NCBI RefSeq assembly: GCF_900155365.1
Contig: NZ_LT699738.1
Location: 226,596-290,595 of the forward strand
Reading direction: 5' to 3'
From: Collinsella bouchesdurhonensis
GTDB taxonomy: Bacteria > Actinomycetota > Coriobacteriia > Coriobacteriales > Coriobacteriaceae
Length of the DNA stretch: 64,000 nt
The notes below the pieces were generated by a model, which was not told the origin of the DNA, searched no databases, and worked only from the letters and a program-made list of their open reading frames with translations. Below are positions 35,298-43,138 of the stretch, in pieces. The position numbers and the translations under genes are program-made. Position 1 is the stretch's first letter; the number at the start of each line of letters is the position of its first letter.

Positions 35298-38125
35298 TCG
35301 CTATCACCGACCTTCTTGGCGTACAGGTTGAAAAGATGGGCGACTATCTTCTCCTCGTCCCCACCGAAGTCGACGCCATAGGCAGCTTCGACAGCAGCGT
35401 CGAGCGCCTTATGCGCAGACATCAGCTCGGGGAAGAACGTTTCGTTCTTTGGATCGTACATGTCCGCGAGCGTCGCATCCTCTTGAGCATCACGGGCATC
35501 GAGCACGGCCCGGGCGCAGCGCTCGACTTCCTCGCGTTGCGGTTCCGTTGGGTCAGGCCAGACGAAGTTGTTGTAATCAATATTGGCCGAATACTGGTAA
35601 TCGTCCTTCAATCTTCCAGTTACGATCCTAACCCATGCATTATGGAATTGAGATTGCAGAATGCCATAGTGATAGAGAGAGGCATTAGGTATCAATCTAA
35701 CCTTGTTGCTGCAGAATATCTCTGGACCAACAAAGCCCATTGGAACACGTTTCCTTCTGCTTGAAGACACCTCTGGGATGATGATGGAACTTCCCTCGGG
35801 CATGTTCTCAACGTGAAATCTCGTTGGCTTATCTGCTATTTTCCGGGTTCCAGCGCTTTTACTTGCAAGCCTGTATTCACGAACCTGTTCTACCCTCTTT
35901 CTGCACTCAGGAAGCTGCTTTAAATCTGAGAAGGTTGCCTCCCCAAGCCACAGGCACCAGCGGTGATAGCCATGAATGAACTCTTTTGATCCAAGCCATG
36001 GATGGAAGAAGCCTTCGGCCTTTGGCTCTTTCTTCAGGAAATCGTCTTTCTCCTCATCGGTAAACAGGTAGAATCCCCCATCAATAGGTTTATTTCCGAT
36101 GCCCATTTCCGGAACATCACAAATAGGTTTGCTGCGGCTGTAGATGAATACGTCAGGGGCGTCTTTCAGATACGCATTGATTCGAGCCGCGGGAATCCGT
36201 TCTTCGTCGCTGTCCGGGGTCGCGTGGTAGAAGAGCGTCTTGGCCCCCGACTCGCGGGAGAACCCGACGATGACGCAGAACACGTGGGCCTTATCTGCCG
36301 CCTCGTTGTCCCAACGGAACGTGTTGTGAGCGAAGTCGATGTGTATCCCCATGTCATGGAGGGGCTTCCAGAGGTTGGCAACCTGCTCGCCCTGACAGAT
36401 GGAGTTGGTCGAGACCAGGGCGCAGCGCGTGCGCTTTCCCTGCGTGAACCTCGCGGCTTTCATGTACCAGGCCCCGCAGTAGTCGATGTTGCCCGCGTTC
36501 TTCGCGCCGTCGAAGACCTCAAGGAGTTCGGCCTTCTGCTCCTTGGACTGGTTGCGGGCCCCGAGGAAGGGCGGGTTGCCCACGAGGTACGTGAGGTCAT
36601 CGGGGAACACCTCGGACCAATCGGTCTTGAGGGCGTTGCCCTCATGGAGGTTGCTGAGGCTCCTGAGCGGCAGGAAGTCGAAGTCATAACCGACGTATAT
36701 CTCCTGCGTCTTTCGGAGCATCTGCTCCTCGGTGATCCAAAGGGCGGTCTTGGCGACCGAGACGGCGAAGTCGTTTATCTCGATGCCGTACAGTTGATCG
36801 AGAGATACGCGGACGGGGCTGTCCTGCGCAATGACGAGAGATGTCTGCCCCGCGTTGCCGGTCTCCTCGCTGAGCTCGTCCTCGATGATTCGGTTCTCGA
36901 TGGTGCGCAGCTGCCGGTACGCCTCGGTAAGGAAGTTGCCCGAGCCGCACGCGGGGTCACCGATGGTGATGGCGGCAACCTTGTCGTGCAGCCTCGCCAG
37001 GGCCTGCTTGCGTTTCGCCGCCGTCCTCTCGCCCTCGGCCTCGTGCAGTTCGTCCCACAGCTCGTCGAGGAAGAGCGGCTTGAGGCAGCGCTCGATGTTC
37101 TCCACGCTCGTGTAGTGCATGCCCCCGGCATGGCGGGTCTCGGGGTTCAGCGTCCCCTCGAACACGCCGCCAAAGATGACGCCCGAGATCTCACGCCAAT
37201 CGAAGTCCTGGGACGCGTCGGTGATGGCTTCGAGTATTTCCGGAGTCATCTGCGGGACGATAATGGAGGAGTCGGCGAACAGCCCGCCGTTCACGTACGG
37301 GAAAGCCGCGAGGTCCTCGTCCATGTACTCATCCCGCTTGTCCAGGGGCGTGTCGATCGCCTCGAACAGGTCAACCAGCTTGCGGCGGAGCTTGGCAGGG
37401 TCACCCTCGCAGTACCTACCGAACGCTTGGTGCGATTGCAGGAGGTCGGCGTCCTCGGCGTAGAGCAGGAAGATGATTCGGGTGATGAGCACGTTGAGCG
37501 AGCGCTGCTCCTCCTGCGCGCGCTCGTCCTTCTCCTCGATGTGGTGGTACTGCTTGGCGAGGGCATCGTAGAGCCTGGAGACGTAGGTCCCGGCCTCGAT
37601 GGAGAGCTGCTGTTCCTTGTGCAGACGGCTCGTCTCATTGGATGTCAGGAAGGAGAGAAGGTACAGGCTGTCCGGGAGCTCTTCAAGGGAGAACTCCTGC
37701 ACGGTGTCCTCGGGCCTCTCGTTGTCGAGGTCGTAGAGGCGGAAGGTCCCGAAGTTGCACGTCATCACCCAACGGGGTCGCTCGGAGTACGGCAGATGCC
37801 GCGCGTACCACATGGCCTGCTGGAACGGCGTCTCCATGCCGCCGTTTCTGGGCTCGGGCTTGTCGAGGTCGATACCCCACGACTTCTGCTCGCACAGGAA
37901 GTTGTGGTCCGAGACGAACACGTCGATGCGGCGGCCGCGCACCTTGCGCTCGAAATCGACGAAGCTGTCTATGGTGTTGGACGGGATGCCCAGGATGTTG
38001 ATGAGCAGGTCTACCCAGAACTTTTGCGTGTCCTGCTGCTCGTTGTTGGAGCCCGCGGGGATGGCGGCAAGGCGCTTCTGCCACCGCTTGACGAACTCCT
38101 TTGCCTCTTTCTTGCTGGCAGGCAT
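35294..38125 (-). CDS. MmeI-like single-chain restriction-modification enzyme
   Basis: 943 aa, the layout of type IIL enzymes such as MmeI (919 aa). An N-terminal PD-(D/E)xK nuclease has Asp68, Glu79 and Lys81 (RRIDVFV then CEQKSWG). A helical linker leads to a gamma-class adenine methylase with GDPACGSGNFLTEAY (motif I, about 420) and GNPPF (motif IV, about 540). A target-recognition region (about 650-860) and helical end follow. One polypeptide both methylates and cuts. ATG at 38125 has AGGAGG six bases upstream. The recognition region is much poorer in G+C (22 of 60 in 35641-35700) than the methylase core (37 of 60 in 36841-36900). First gene of the defence unit. Confidence 0.88.
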   Translation of the reverse strand: MPASKKEAKEFVKRWQKRLAAIPAGSNNEQQDTQKFWVDLLINILGIPSNTIDSFVDFERKVRGRRIDVFVSDHNFLCEQKSWGIDLDKPEPRNGGMETPFQQAMWYARHLPYSERPRWVMTCNFGTFRLYDLDNERPEDTVQEFSLEELPDSLYLLSFLTSNETSRLHKEQQLSIEAGTYVSRLYDALAKQYHHIEEKDERAQEEQRSLNVLITRIIFLLYAEDADLLQSHQAFGRYCEGDPAKLRRKLVDLFEAIDTPLDKRDEYMDEDLAAFPYVNGGLFADSSIIVPQMTPEILEAITDASQDFDWREISGVIFGGVFEGTLNPETRHAGGMHYTSVENIERCLKPLFLDELWDELHEAEGERTAAKRKQALARLHDKVAAITIGDPACGSGNFLTEAYRQLRTIENRIIEDELSEETGNAGQTSLVIAQDSPVRVSLDQLYGIEINDFAVSVAKTALWITEEQMLRKTQEIYVGYDFDFLPLRSLSNLHEGNALKTDWSEVFPDDLTYLVGNPPFLGARNQSKEQKAELLEVFDGAKNAGNIDYCGAWYMKAARFTQGKRTRCALVSTNSICQGEQVANLWKPLHDMGIHIDFAHNTFRWDNEAADKAHVFCVIVGFSRESGAKTLFYHATPDSDEERIPAARINAYLKDAPDVFIYSRSKPICDVPEMGIGNKPIDGGFYLFTDEEKDDFLKKEPKAEGFFHPWLGSKEFIHGYHRWCLWLGEATFSDLKQLPECRKRVEQVREYRLASKSAGTRKIADKPTRFHVENMPEGSSIIIPEVSSSRRKRVPMGFVGPEIFCSNKVRLIPNASLYHYGILQSQFHNAWVRIVTGRLKDDYQYSANIDYNNFVWPDPTEPQREEVERCARAVLDARDAQEDATLADMYDPKNETFFPELMSAHKALDAAVEAAYGVDFGGDEEKIVAHLFNLYAKKVGDSE

Positions 38126-38520
38126 ACCGGACCTCCTGCGTCGTTGTCTCTTTCGGACAATTTTAAGGGGTAAGGGCAGCACTGCGGACGGAAGGGCGAG
38201 TTTTCAATGGTCTACGGCATCGGAGGGTCCCGAGTGAAACCCGAAGACGCCGGGAACTATTGGAAACTCGCCCATGCCGTTGCGACATCACCCAAGGTTT
38301 TCAACGCTTTCCATAGCCGAAGGGCTTCTTATAAGCCCGTAGGCTGTAGGAAGGGTTGAGAACCGGACAATTGGATGAAAATTCGGGTGAAATATGAAGG
38401 CGTGCTATTTTCGTCATAGAACTTTCTTTCACCCCTTTTTTCACCCCTCTACCGTCTACTTCACTCTATCTATACAAAAGCAGGCCAGACAATTTATAGC
38501 GTCTGGCCTGCTGTTTTATC
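38126..38520. other. Gene-free leader with two large hairpins and repeated motif
   Basis: This 395-bp stretch lies between the restriction-methylase gene and tRNA-Arg. It holds one inverted repeat of 17-bp arms (38194-38210 and 38257-38273; three mismatches) with a smaller TCCCG/CGGGA pair inside. A nearly continuous hairpin spans 38296-38364 with an inner GGGCTT/AAGCCC stem. TTTCACCCCT occurs at 38427-38436 and 38439-38448, and an inverted TTTCACCC at 38385-38392. The tRNA terminator (38475-38511) is also here. No protein gene is convincing. Confidence 0.55.
38475..38511 (-). terminator. Terminator after tRNA-Arg
   Basis: An 11-bp perfect stem (38501-38511 with 38480-38490) and 10-nt loop is followed on the minus strand by TTTTG. 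It stands 10 bp past the tRNA 3' end; the plus side is also T-rich. Confidence 0.8.
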
Positions 38521-38596
38521 TGGTGCCCCAGATACGATTCGAACGTACGACACCCGCTTTAGGAGAGCGGTGCTCTATCCCCTGAGCTACTGAGGC
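38521..38596 (-). tRNA. tRNA-Arg (anticodon CCT)
   Basis: 76 nt including an encoded CCA end. The acceptor stem GCCTCAG/CTGGGGC has one T-G pair. The D arm is GCTC..GAGC. The anticodon stem CCGCT/AGCGG holds the loop CTCCTAA, giving anticodon CCT (reads AGG). The T arm is GTACG/CGTAT around TTCGAAT. It is a common integration site for mobile elements, and here it borders the defence genes. A terminator follows directly. Confidence 0.95.
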
Positions 38597-38657
38597 ATAT
38601 CGTATTGCATTCTAGCAGATACAAGCTCTCAATCGACGAGAACCGTCCGTCCCCACC

Positions 38658-39443
38658 CTATTGGTTAATCTCTACCTGATCGGCATACAATCCCGGAAGA
38701 GATATCTTTGCACCCATAGTTGACTGGTAAGAATACTGGCCAACGCAGGTACCATAAATCGTTACCGTATCGTCTTCGAGAACACGGGTACCACCCATGA
38801 TGCTCGGGTCAAAGCCCACGAATATGACATCGTCGTATCCGCCGTCGGTTGCAATACGCAAATCCGTCTCGGAGTCCCCCTCCACAACCTGAAGGACTCT
38901 TCCTTTAAACGCCAGCTTCTGGCCAGAATAGCTATCCGGGTTCCTCGCGACATCGCGGTACGCGGGCCATGAATAGTTAGCGGGATTAAATGCTTCTACC
39001 AGGCCGTTGTAAGCGGTATAGAGATTGCCCTTTGCCGAATCAACCTGTGATTGCGTAGCATCTTCATCAGCGTCCACAGACTTGGCATTCTCGAGAGCGC
39101 TCGAGTATGCCTGGTAGGAATCCTCGGTGTACCCATCTGCGGCAACGGATCCATACGAATCGATGTAGGACTCTAGCTCCGATTTATCGACTTTGACTTT
39201 GGCCGGAGTCTTTTTCTTTTCTTTCTTCTCAACCGTCGTCGAGGCACTTGTTTGCGAGCCGTTCGACGCTGCTGTGTTTCCGGCACCGTTACCGTTGCCG
39301 CCAGCTGCGCCAATAACAAAAAGGGCAACAATCACGCCAATAATTATCTTTTTCTTTTTTGAAAGAGGCTTCTTGGCCTTCTTTGCTGGCTGCGCTTCTT
39401 CCGCGACCGGCGAAGTCGGTTGCGGGTCCTTCTCCTCGTCCAT
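38658..39443 (-). CDS. Membrane protein with FIVAR-like and OB-like domains
   Basis: 261 aa. A cytoplasmic Lys/Pro-rich N-terminus (1-31) precedes one membrane helix (about 32-48). A low-complexity Gly/Asn/Ser/Lys linker follows, then a FIVAR-like helical repeat (about 85-150: LESYIDSYGSVAADGYTEDS, ATQSQVDSAKGNLYTAYNGL). The C-terminal beta-rich module (about 160-261) contains FKGRVLQVVEGDSETDLRIATDG, reminiscent of an OB-fold. It probably lies outside the cell. Exact function unknown. ATG at 39443 has GGAAGGAAG upstream. An inverted repeat AAAATGGAA/TTCCATTTT (39462-39470, 39492-39500) lies in its upstream region. It is not co-transcribed with the tRNA. Confidence 0.7.
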   Translation of the reverse strand: MDEEKDPQPTSPVAEEAQPAKKAKKPLSKKKKIIIGVIVALFVIGAAGGNGNGAGNTAASNGSQTSASTTVEKKEKKKTPAKVKVDKSELESYIDSYGSVAADGYTEDSYQAYSSALENAKSVDADEDATQSQVDSAKGNLYTAYNGLVEAFNPANYSWPAYRDVARNPDSYSGQKLAFKGRVLQVVEGDSETDLRIATDGGYDDVIFVGFDPSIMGGTRVLEDDTVTIYGTCVGQYSYQSTMGAKISLPGLYADQVEINQ

Positions 39444-39606
39444 GGTCTTCCTTCCCCGAAAAAAATGGAACTTAATTGCGAGCTCGAACAATTCCATTTT
39501 CTCAGCGAAAAAAATGCAACTAAAATCGACGGGCGGAAGGAGCACTTCTGGCTGACCGTCACTTGCGCGATGCGGACATGCTTATTTTTATTGTCTCAGC
39601 CCAACC

Positions 39607-40077
39607 TCACTCGATAATCAACGGGTTGGCGGCATCCACTGGGTCCGGCGATGCCTCTCGCATGGCTCCTTGGCCCAATGGAGATACACCGTCAACGTAC
39701 TCTTTGTCCACGTCATCGCGCGAAAGCTGCTCGTCGGGAGTTTCGATCTCCTTCACCATCACTTCTTGGCCCTGCACCAAATACGTGCGAGAACTTCCGC
39801 AGTGCGGACACGTCTTGCCGTGTGCTACCGTCTCGTACGTTTTTTTGCAGTCCTCGCAGTACGTGACCGCGGGAATCTCCTCGACCTTAAGCTCAGAGCC
39901 CGCTACCAACGGGTTCTTGTTGCTTGCCCAGCGCCAGGCATCCTCAAGATAGTGCGGAACCACGCCCGATACCTCGCCGAGTTGCAGCGTCACCGAAGAC
40001 ACGCGCAAAATCGCGTTGTCGCGGCACGCGTCCTCGACCGTCCTGATGATATGAAACACGATGCCCAGCTCGTGCAT
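39607..40077 (-). CDS. hypA: Hydrogenase/urease nickel chaperone HypA
   Basis: 156 aa. MHELGI at the start supplies the N-terminal nickel ligands. The zinc site is CEDC near 74 and CPHC near 90. Canonical HypA is about 115 aa; this one has some 40 extra residues after the zinc domain (from VKEIETPDEQL to the end), acidic and probably disordered. HypA delivers nickel to [NiFe]-hydrogenase together with HypB, whose gene is at 45172-45858. No hydrogenase structural gene is in the window. It follows the large oxidoreductase gene but is separated by a terminator. Confidence 0.9.
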   Translation of the reverse strand: MHELGIVFHIIRTVEDACRDNAILRVSSVTLQLGEVSGVVPHYLEDAWRWASNKNPLVAGSELKVEEIPAVTYCEDCKKTYETVAHGKTCPHCGSSRTYLVQGQEVMVKEIETPDEQLSRDDVDKEYVDGVSPLGQGAMREASPDPVDAANPLIIE

Positions 40078-40093
40078 GACATCAACCTCTTAT

Positions 40094-40129
40094 CTAAAAG
40101 GCGAGGCCGGCATTGCGTCCGGCCCCGCC
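40094..40129 (-). terminator. Terminator between the oxidoreductase gene and hypA
   Basis: An 11-bp G/C-rich stem (40119-40129 with 40100-40110, one G-T pair) is followed on the minus strand by TTTTAG. It would limit read-through into hypA. Confidence 0.7.
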
Positions 40130-40166
40130 CATCCAATGCAGCAGCTAAACCTCAGGGCCCGCCGCG

Positions 40167-42950
40167 CTACTTCTTCTTGCCAAAACGAATCTTAATCTCG
40201 CGCTTGAGGGCATATTTTGCCAGCGAGGGGACCTTCTTTTCGTACTTGACCATATTCGAGCACTCGGGGCGCTCGCGCGTAAGGTGAATGGCGTCAAACG
40301 CGCACTTGGTGGTGCACAGGCCGCAACCAATACACTTGTTGGGGTCGACAACCGAGGCGCCACAGCCCAAGCAGCGAGCGGTCTCGGCGCGCACCTGCTC
40401 TTCGGTAAGCGTCTGCGCGTACTCGCGGAAGGGCGCCGCCTTGGCAGCCGTAGCGTCCTTAACAGCCGGCACCTCGCGCTGGGCGGTGTCGTAGCTCGAA
40501 AGATCGGCGTCGTCCTTGTTAAGCTCAACGTACTTGCGCTGGTTGCGGCCAATGGTAAGCGTTCCATGCTGGACAAAGCGATGAATCGACACGGCGGCCT
40601 CGTGACCAGCGGCAATGGCGTCAATGGCAAACTTGGGACCCGTGTAGACGTCGCCGCCCACAAAGATATCGGGCTCCGCAGTCTGATACGTCTGCGGATC
40701 GGCAACGGCGCCCTGGCCGCGACCAAGCTCGACAGCAGAGCCCTCCAGCAGGTTGCCCCACTCGATGCTCTGGCCAATGGCAAAGACAACTTGGTCGCAC
40801 TCGATGGTCACAAGATCATTCTCGTCATACTCGGGAGCAAAGCGTCCGTCATCGCCAAACACGCGCGTGCAGCGCTTGAACACAACGCCACGCACAGCGC
40901 CCGCCTCGTTGGTGAGGACCTCCTTGGGGCCCCAGCCGCAGCGGATGTCGACGCCGTCCTCGCGAGCCTCGGCAACTTCCTCGTCGCTTGCAGGCATTTC
41001 CTCGGCCGACTCGAGGCACAGCATCGTAACCTCGGGGGCCTGGGTACGCGCAGCCACGCGAGCAGCATCGATGGCAACGTTGCCGCCGCCCACAACCACC
41101 GTGCGGCCCATCGCAGGGGCGGCGCCCGCAGTTTGATCGGTGTACTTGGCCAAGAAGTTAACAGCGGTCCAGGTACCCTTCGCGTCCTGCCCATCGATGC
41201 CGGGCAGATGGCCTCCCTGGCAGCCGATAGCAACATAGAAGGCGGCAAAACCCTGCTCGCGCAACTCGGCCAAGGTCACGTCGCGACCGACCTCCACGCC
41301 ATAGCGGAACTCGGCGCCCATCTCGCGGATGACCTCGACCTCTGCCTCTATGACGTCTTTCTCGAGCTTGAAGGAAGGAATGCCATAAGTAAGCATGCCA
41401 CCAGGGCGCGGCATCTTCTCGAACACGACCGGCTTGTAGCCTTTCTCGGCCAGATAGAAGGCGCACGAAAGGCCCGCAGGACCGGCACCGATGATGGCGA
41501 CCTTCTGATCAAAGCCGCCCGCACGCGTAGGTGTAACCATCGGCGGAATATAGCGCGTTGCAGCGTCAAGGTCGCGCTGCGCAATGAACTTCTTTACTTC
41601 GTCGATGGCAATGGCGGAATCGACCCTACCGCGTGTGCACGCGTCCTCGCAGCGGCGGTTGCAAATGCGGCCGCACACGGCAGGCAGCGGGTTTTCGCGC
41701 TTGATGAGCGCGAGCGCCTCGTCATAGCGGCCCTGCGCCGCGAGCTTGAGGTAGCCCTGGACGGCGATGTGCGCCGGGCAGGCGGTCTTGCAGGGCGCGG
41801 TACCTGCCTTGTGGGTCTCGACGCGATTGTCGTTGCGATAGTTGGGCGACCACTTCTCCGGCCCCCACTTCACAGTATCGGGAAGCTCCTGGCGCGGATA
41901 CTCCGGAACCTTGCCCGTCGTCTTGCTGCAAAGCTTCTGGCCCAGCTTGACGGCGCCCGCAGGACACACCTCCACGCAACGGCCGCACGCCACGCACTTG
42001 TCGGCCTGTGTATGGGCAACATAGGCAGAGCGCGACAGGTTGGGCGTATTAAACAGCTGCGAGGTGCGCAGTGCGTAGCACACGTTTACGTTGCAGTTGC
42101 AGATAGCGAAGATTTTGTTCTCGCCATCGATGTTGGTGATCTGGTGCACAAAGCCGTTGTCCTCGGCAGCACGCAAAATGTCGTAAACCTCTTCGCGCGT
42201 GATGTAGTGGCCGCGATCGGTCTCGACTACGTAATCGGCCATGTCGCCCACAGCGATGCACCAGTCGTGCGGATCGTCGCCGCAGCCCTCGCCCAAAACC
42301 TTGCGGCTTGCGCGACAGCTGCAGGTCGAGGCAGCGTACTTGCCGTCATACTTGTCCAGCCAATGCTCGATATGCTCGATAGGCACTGACGTGCTCGCGG
42401 CATCGATGGCCTGCTCGACAGGAATAACGTGCATGCCAATGCCCGCGCCTCCGGGAGGCACCATGGGCGTCGCCTTAGACAGCGGGCCTTTGGACGCCTG
42501 CTCGAAAAACTTTGCGAACACCGGGTGCTCATCCAGCTGGCCTACACGCATGTTAAGGAACTCGGCAGAGCCGGGCACGAGCATGGGCAGCACCCATTGC
42601 TTGGTGCGCGTGGGGTTTTCCCAGTTGTACTCAAGCAAGCCGGTGTAGCTCATATCGTCGAGCATCTTTTCGATCTCGGGCTCGGGCATGCCCGTAAGCT
42701 TGACCATCTCGGCCAGGGTGTAGGGCCGGCGCATCTTCATCTTGAGCAAAACATCTGCCTGCTCGTCGGTGGCAGCCTCGGCAAACGACCAGTACTCATA
42801 GCCCAAAAGCTCATCGCGATGCAGCAGGCGATTTGTGCAATGTTCGCAGAGCTTGACGATCTTCTCGCGCGGATGCTCAGGCAGCGGCGGCACGAACTCC
42901 GCACCGATATCGGGCTCGGTATAGCTAATCCCCGGTCCATTGAGAATCAT
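40167..42950 (-). CDS. Multi-domain Fe-S/FAD oxidoreductase with GltD-like core
   Basis: 927 aa. Residues 1-300 hold a helix-turn-helix-like segment (LAEMVKLTGMPEPEIEKMLDDM) and Cys-rich motifs (CEHCTNR, CSCRASRK, CNCNVNVC). A ferredoxin motif CVACGRCVEVCPAG follows (about 320). The GltD-like core has cluster cysteines (CKTACPAHI, CGRICNRRCEDAC), an FAD site AIIGAGPAGLSCAFYLAEKGY (split here as VAIIGAGPAG and LSCAFYLAEK) near 490 and an NAD(P) site VVVGGGNVAIDAARVA near 640. A second ferredoxin motif CIGCGLCTTKCAFDAIH ends it. Such proteins pass electrons between NAD(P)H and ferredoxin or a partner enzyme. Its promoter region carries two TTGAC-N5-GTCAA palindromes shared with hypB; the divergent tetR is the likely regulator. 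Confidence 0.85.
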   Translation of the reverse strand: MILNGPGISYTEPDIGAEFVPPLPEHPREKIVKLCEHCTNRLLHRDELLGYEYWSFAEAATDEQADVLLKMKMRRPYTLAEMVKLTGMPEPEIEKMLDDMSYTGLLEYNWENPTRTKQWVLPMLVPGSAEFLNMRVGQLDEHPVFAKFFEQASKGPLSKATPMVPPGGAGIGMHVIPVEQAIDAASTSVPIEHIEHWLDKYDGKYAASTCSCRASRKVLGEGCGDDPHDWCIAVGDMADYVVETDRGHYITREEVYDILRAAEDNGFVHQITNIDGENKIFAICNCNVNVCYALRTSQLFNTPNLSRSAYVAHTQADKCVACGRCVEVCPAGAVKLGQKLCSKTTGKVPEYPRQELPDTVKWGPEKWSPNYRNDNRVETHKAGTAPCKTACPAHIAVQGYLKLAAQGRYDEALALIKRENPLPAVCGRICNRRCEDACTRGRVDSAIAIDEVKKFIAQRDLDAATRYIPPMVTPTRAGGFDQKVAIIGAGPAGLSCAFYLAEKGYKPVVFEKMPRPGGMLTYGIPSFKLEKDVIEAEVEVIREMGAEFRYGVEVGRDVTLAELREQGFAAFYVAIGCQGGHLPGIDGQDAKGTWTAVNFLAKYTDQTAGAAPAMGRTVVVGGGNVAIDAARVAARTQAPEVTMLCLESAEEMPASDEEVAEAREDGVDIRCGWGPKEVLTNEAGAVRGVVFKRCTRVFGDDGRFAPEYDENDLVTIECDQVVFAIGQSIEWGNLLEGSAVELGRGQGAVADPQTYQTAEPDIFVGGDVYTGPKFAIDAIAAGHEAAVSIHRFVQHGTLTIGRNQRKYVELNKDDADLSSYDTAQREVPAVKDATAAKAAPFREYAQTLTEEQVRAETARCLGCGASVVDPNKCIGCGLCTTKCAFDAIHLTRERPECSNMVKYEKKVPSLAKYALKREIKIRFGKKK

Positions 42951-43040
42951 GGCGTCCCCTCCCTTGCCGCGCGGCGACTGCGCAGGCTGCGGTCCTTGTG
43001 TAAGCGAGCTATGGGCGGCTGTTCGCGCTCGACCCGCAAA

Positions 43041-43097
43041 GTTGACATACTGTCAAAAACAGTATTGACGAACCGTCAACAATATTCAAGACTAGAG
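43041..43097. promoter_or_regulatory. Two TTGAC-N5-GTCAA operators between oxidoreductase gene and tetR
   Basis: Perfect 15-bp palindromes lie at 43042-43056 (TTGACATACTGTCAA) and 43065-43079 (TTGACGAACCGTCAA), centres 23 bp apart. They sit in the short divergent region between the oxidoreductase gene (minus) and tetR (plus). A minus-strand promoter with -35 TTGAAT and -10 AATACT, 17 bp apart, would have the second palindrome in its spacer. The 17 bp GTCAACAATATTCAAGA right of the second site recur unchanged right of the hypB site. The TetR protein is the likely ligand (inferred). Confidence 0.7.
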
Positions 43098-43138
43098 AGT
43101 GAATCACCGGGCCGGAACATCAGAAAGGCGGCAAGCGG

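Noticed and set aside
36002..38173. 723-codon plus-strand frame opposite the RM gene
   Set aside because: Leu/Val/Glu-rich product without motifs; the minus-strand RM protein has all catalytic motifs.
32144..38596. Prophage or complete integrative element
   Set aside because: No integrase, structural phage or conjugation gene is present; only defence genes next to a tRNA.
39462..39500. Terminator before the FIVAR-like membrane protein
   Set aside because: The AAAATGGAA/TTCCATTTT repeat is short and A/T-rich with a long loop and lies just upstream of a ribosome site; an operator is as likely.
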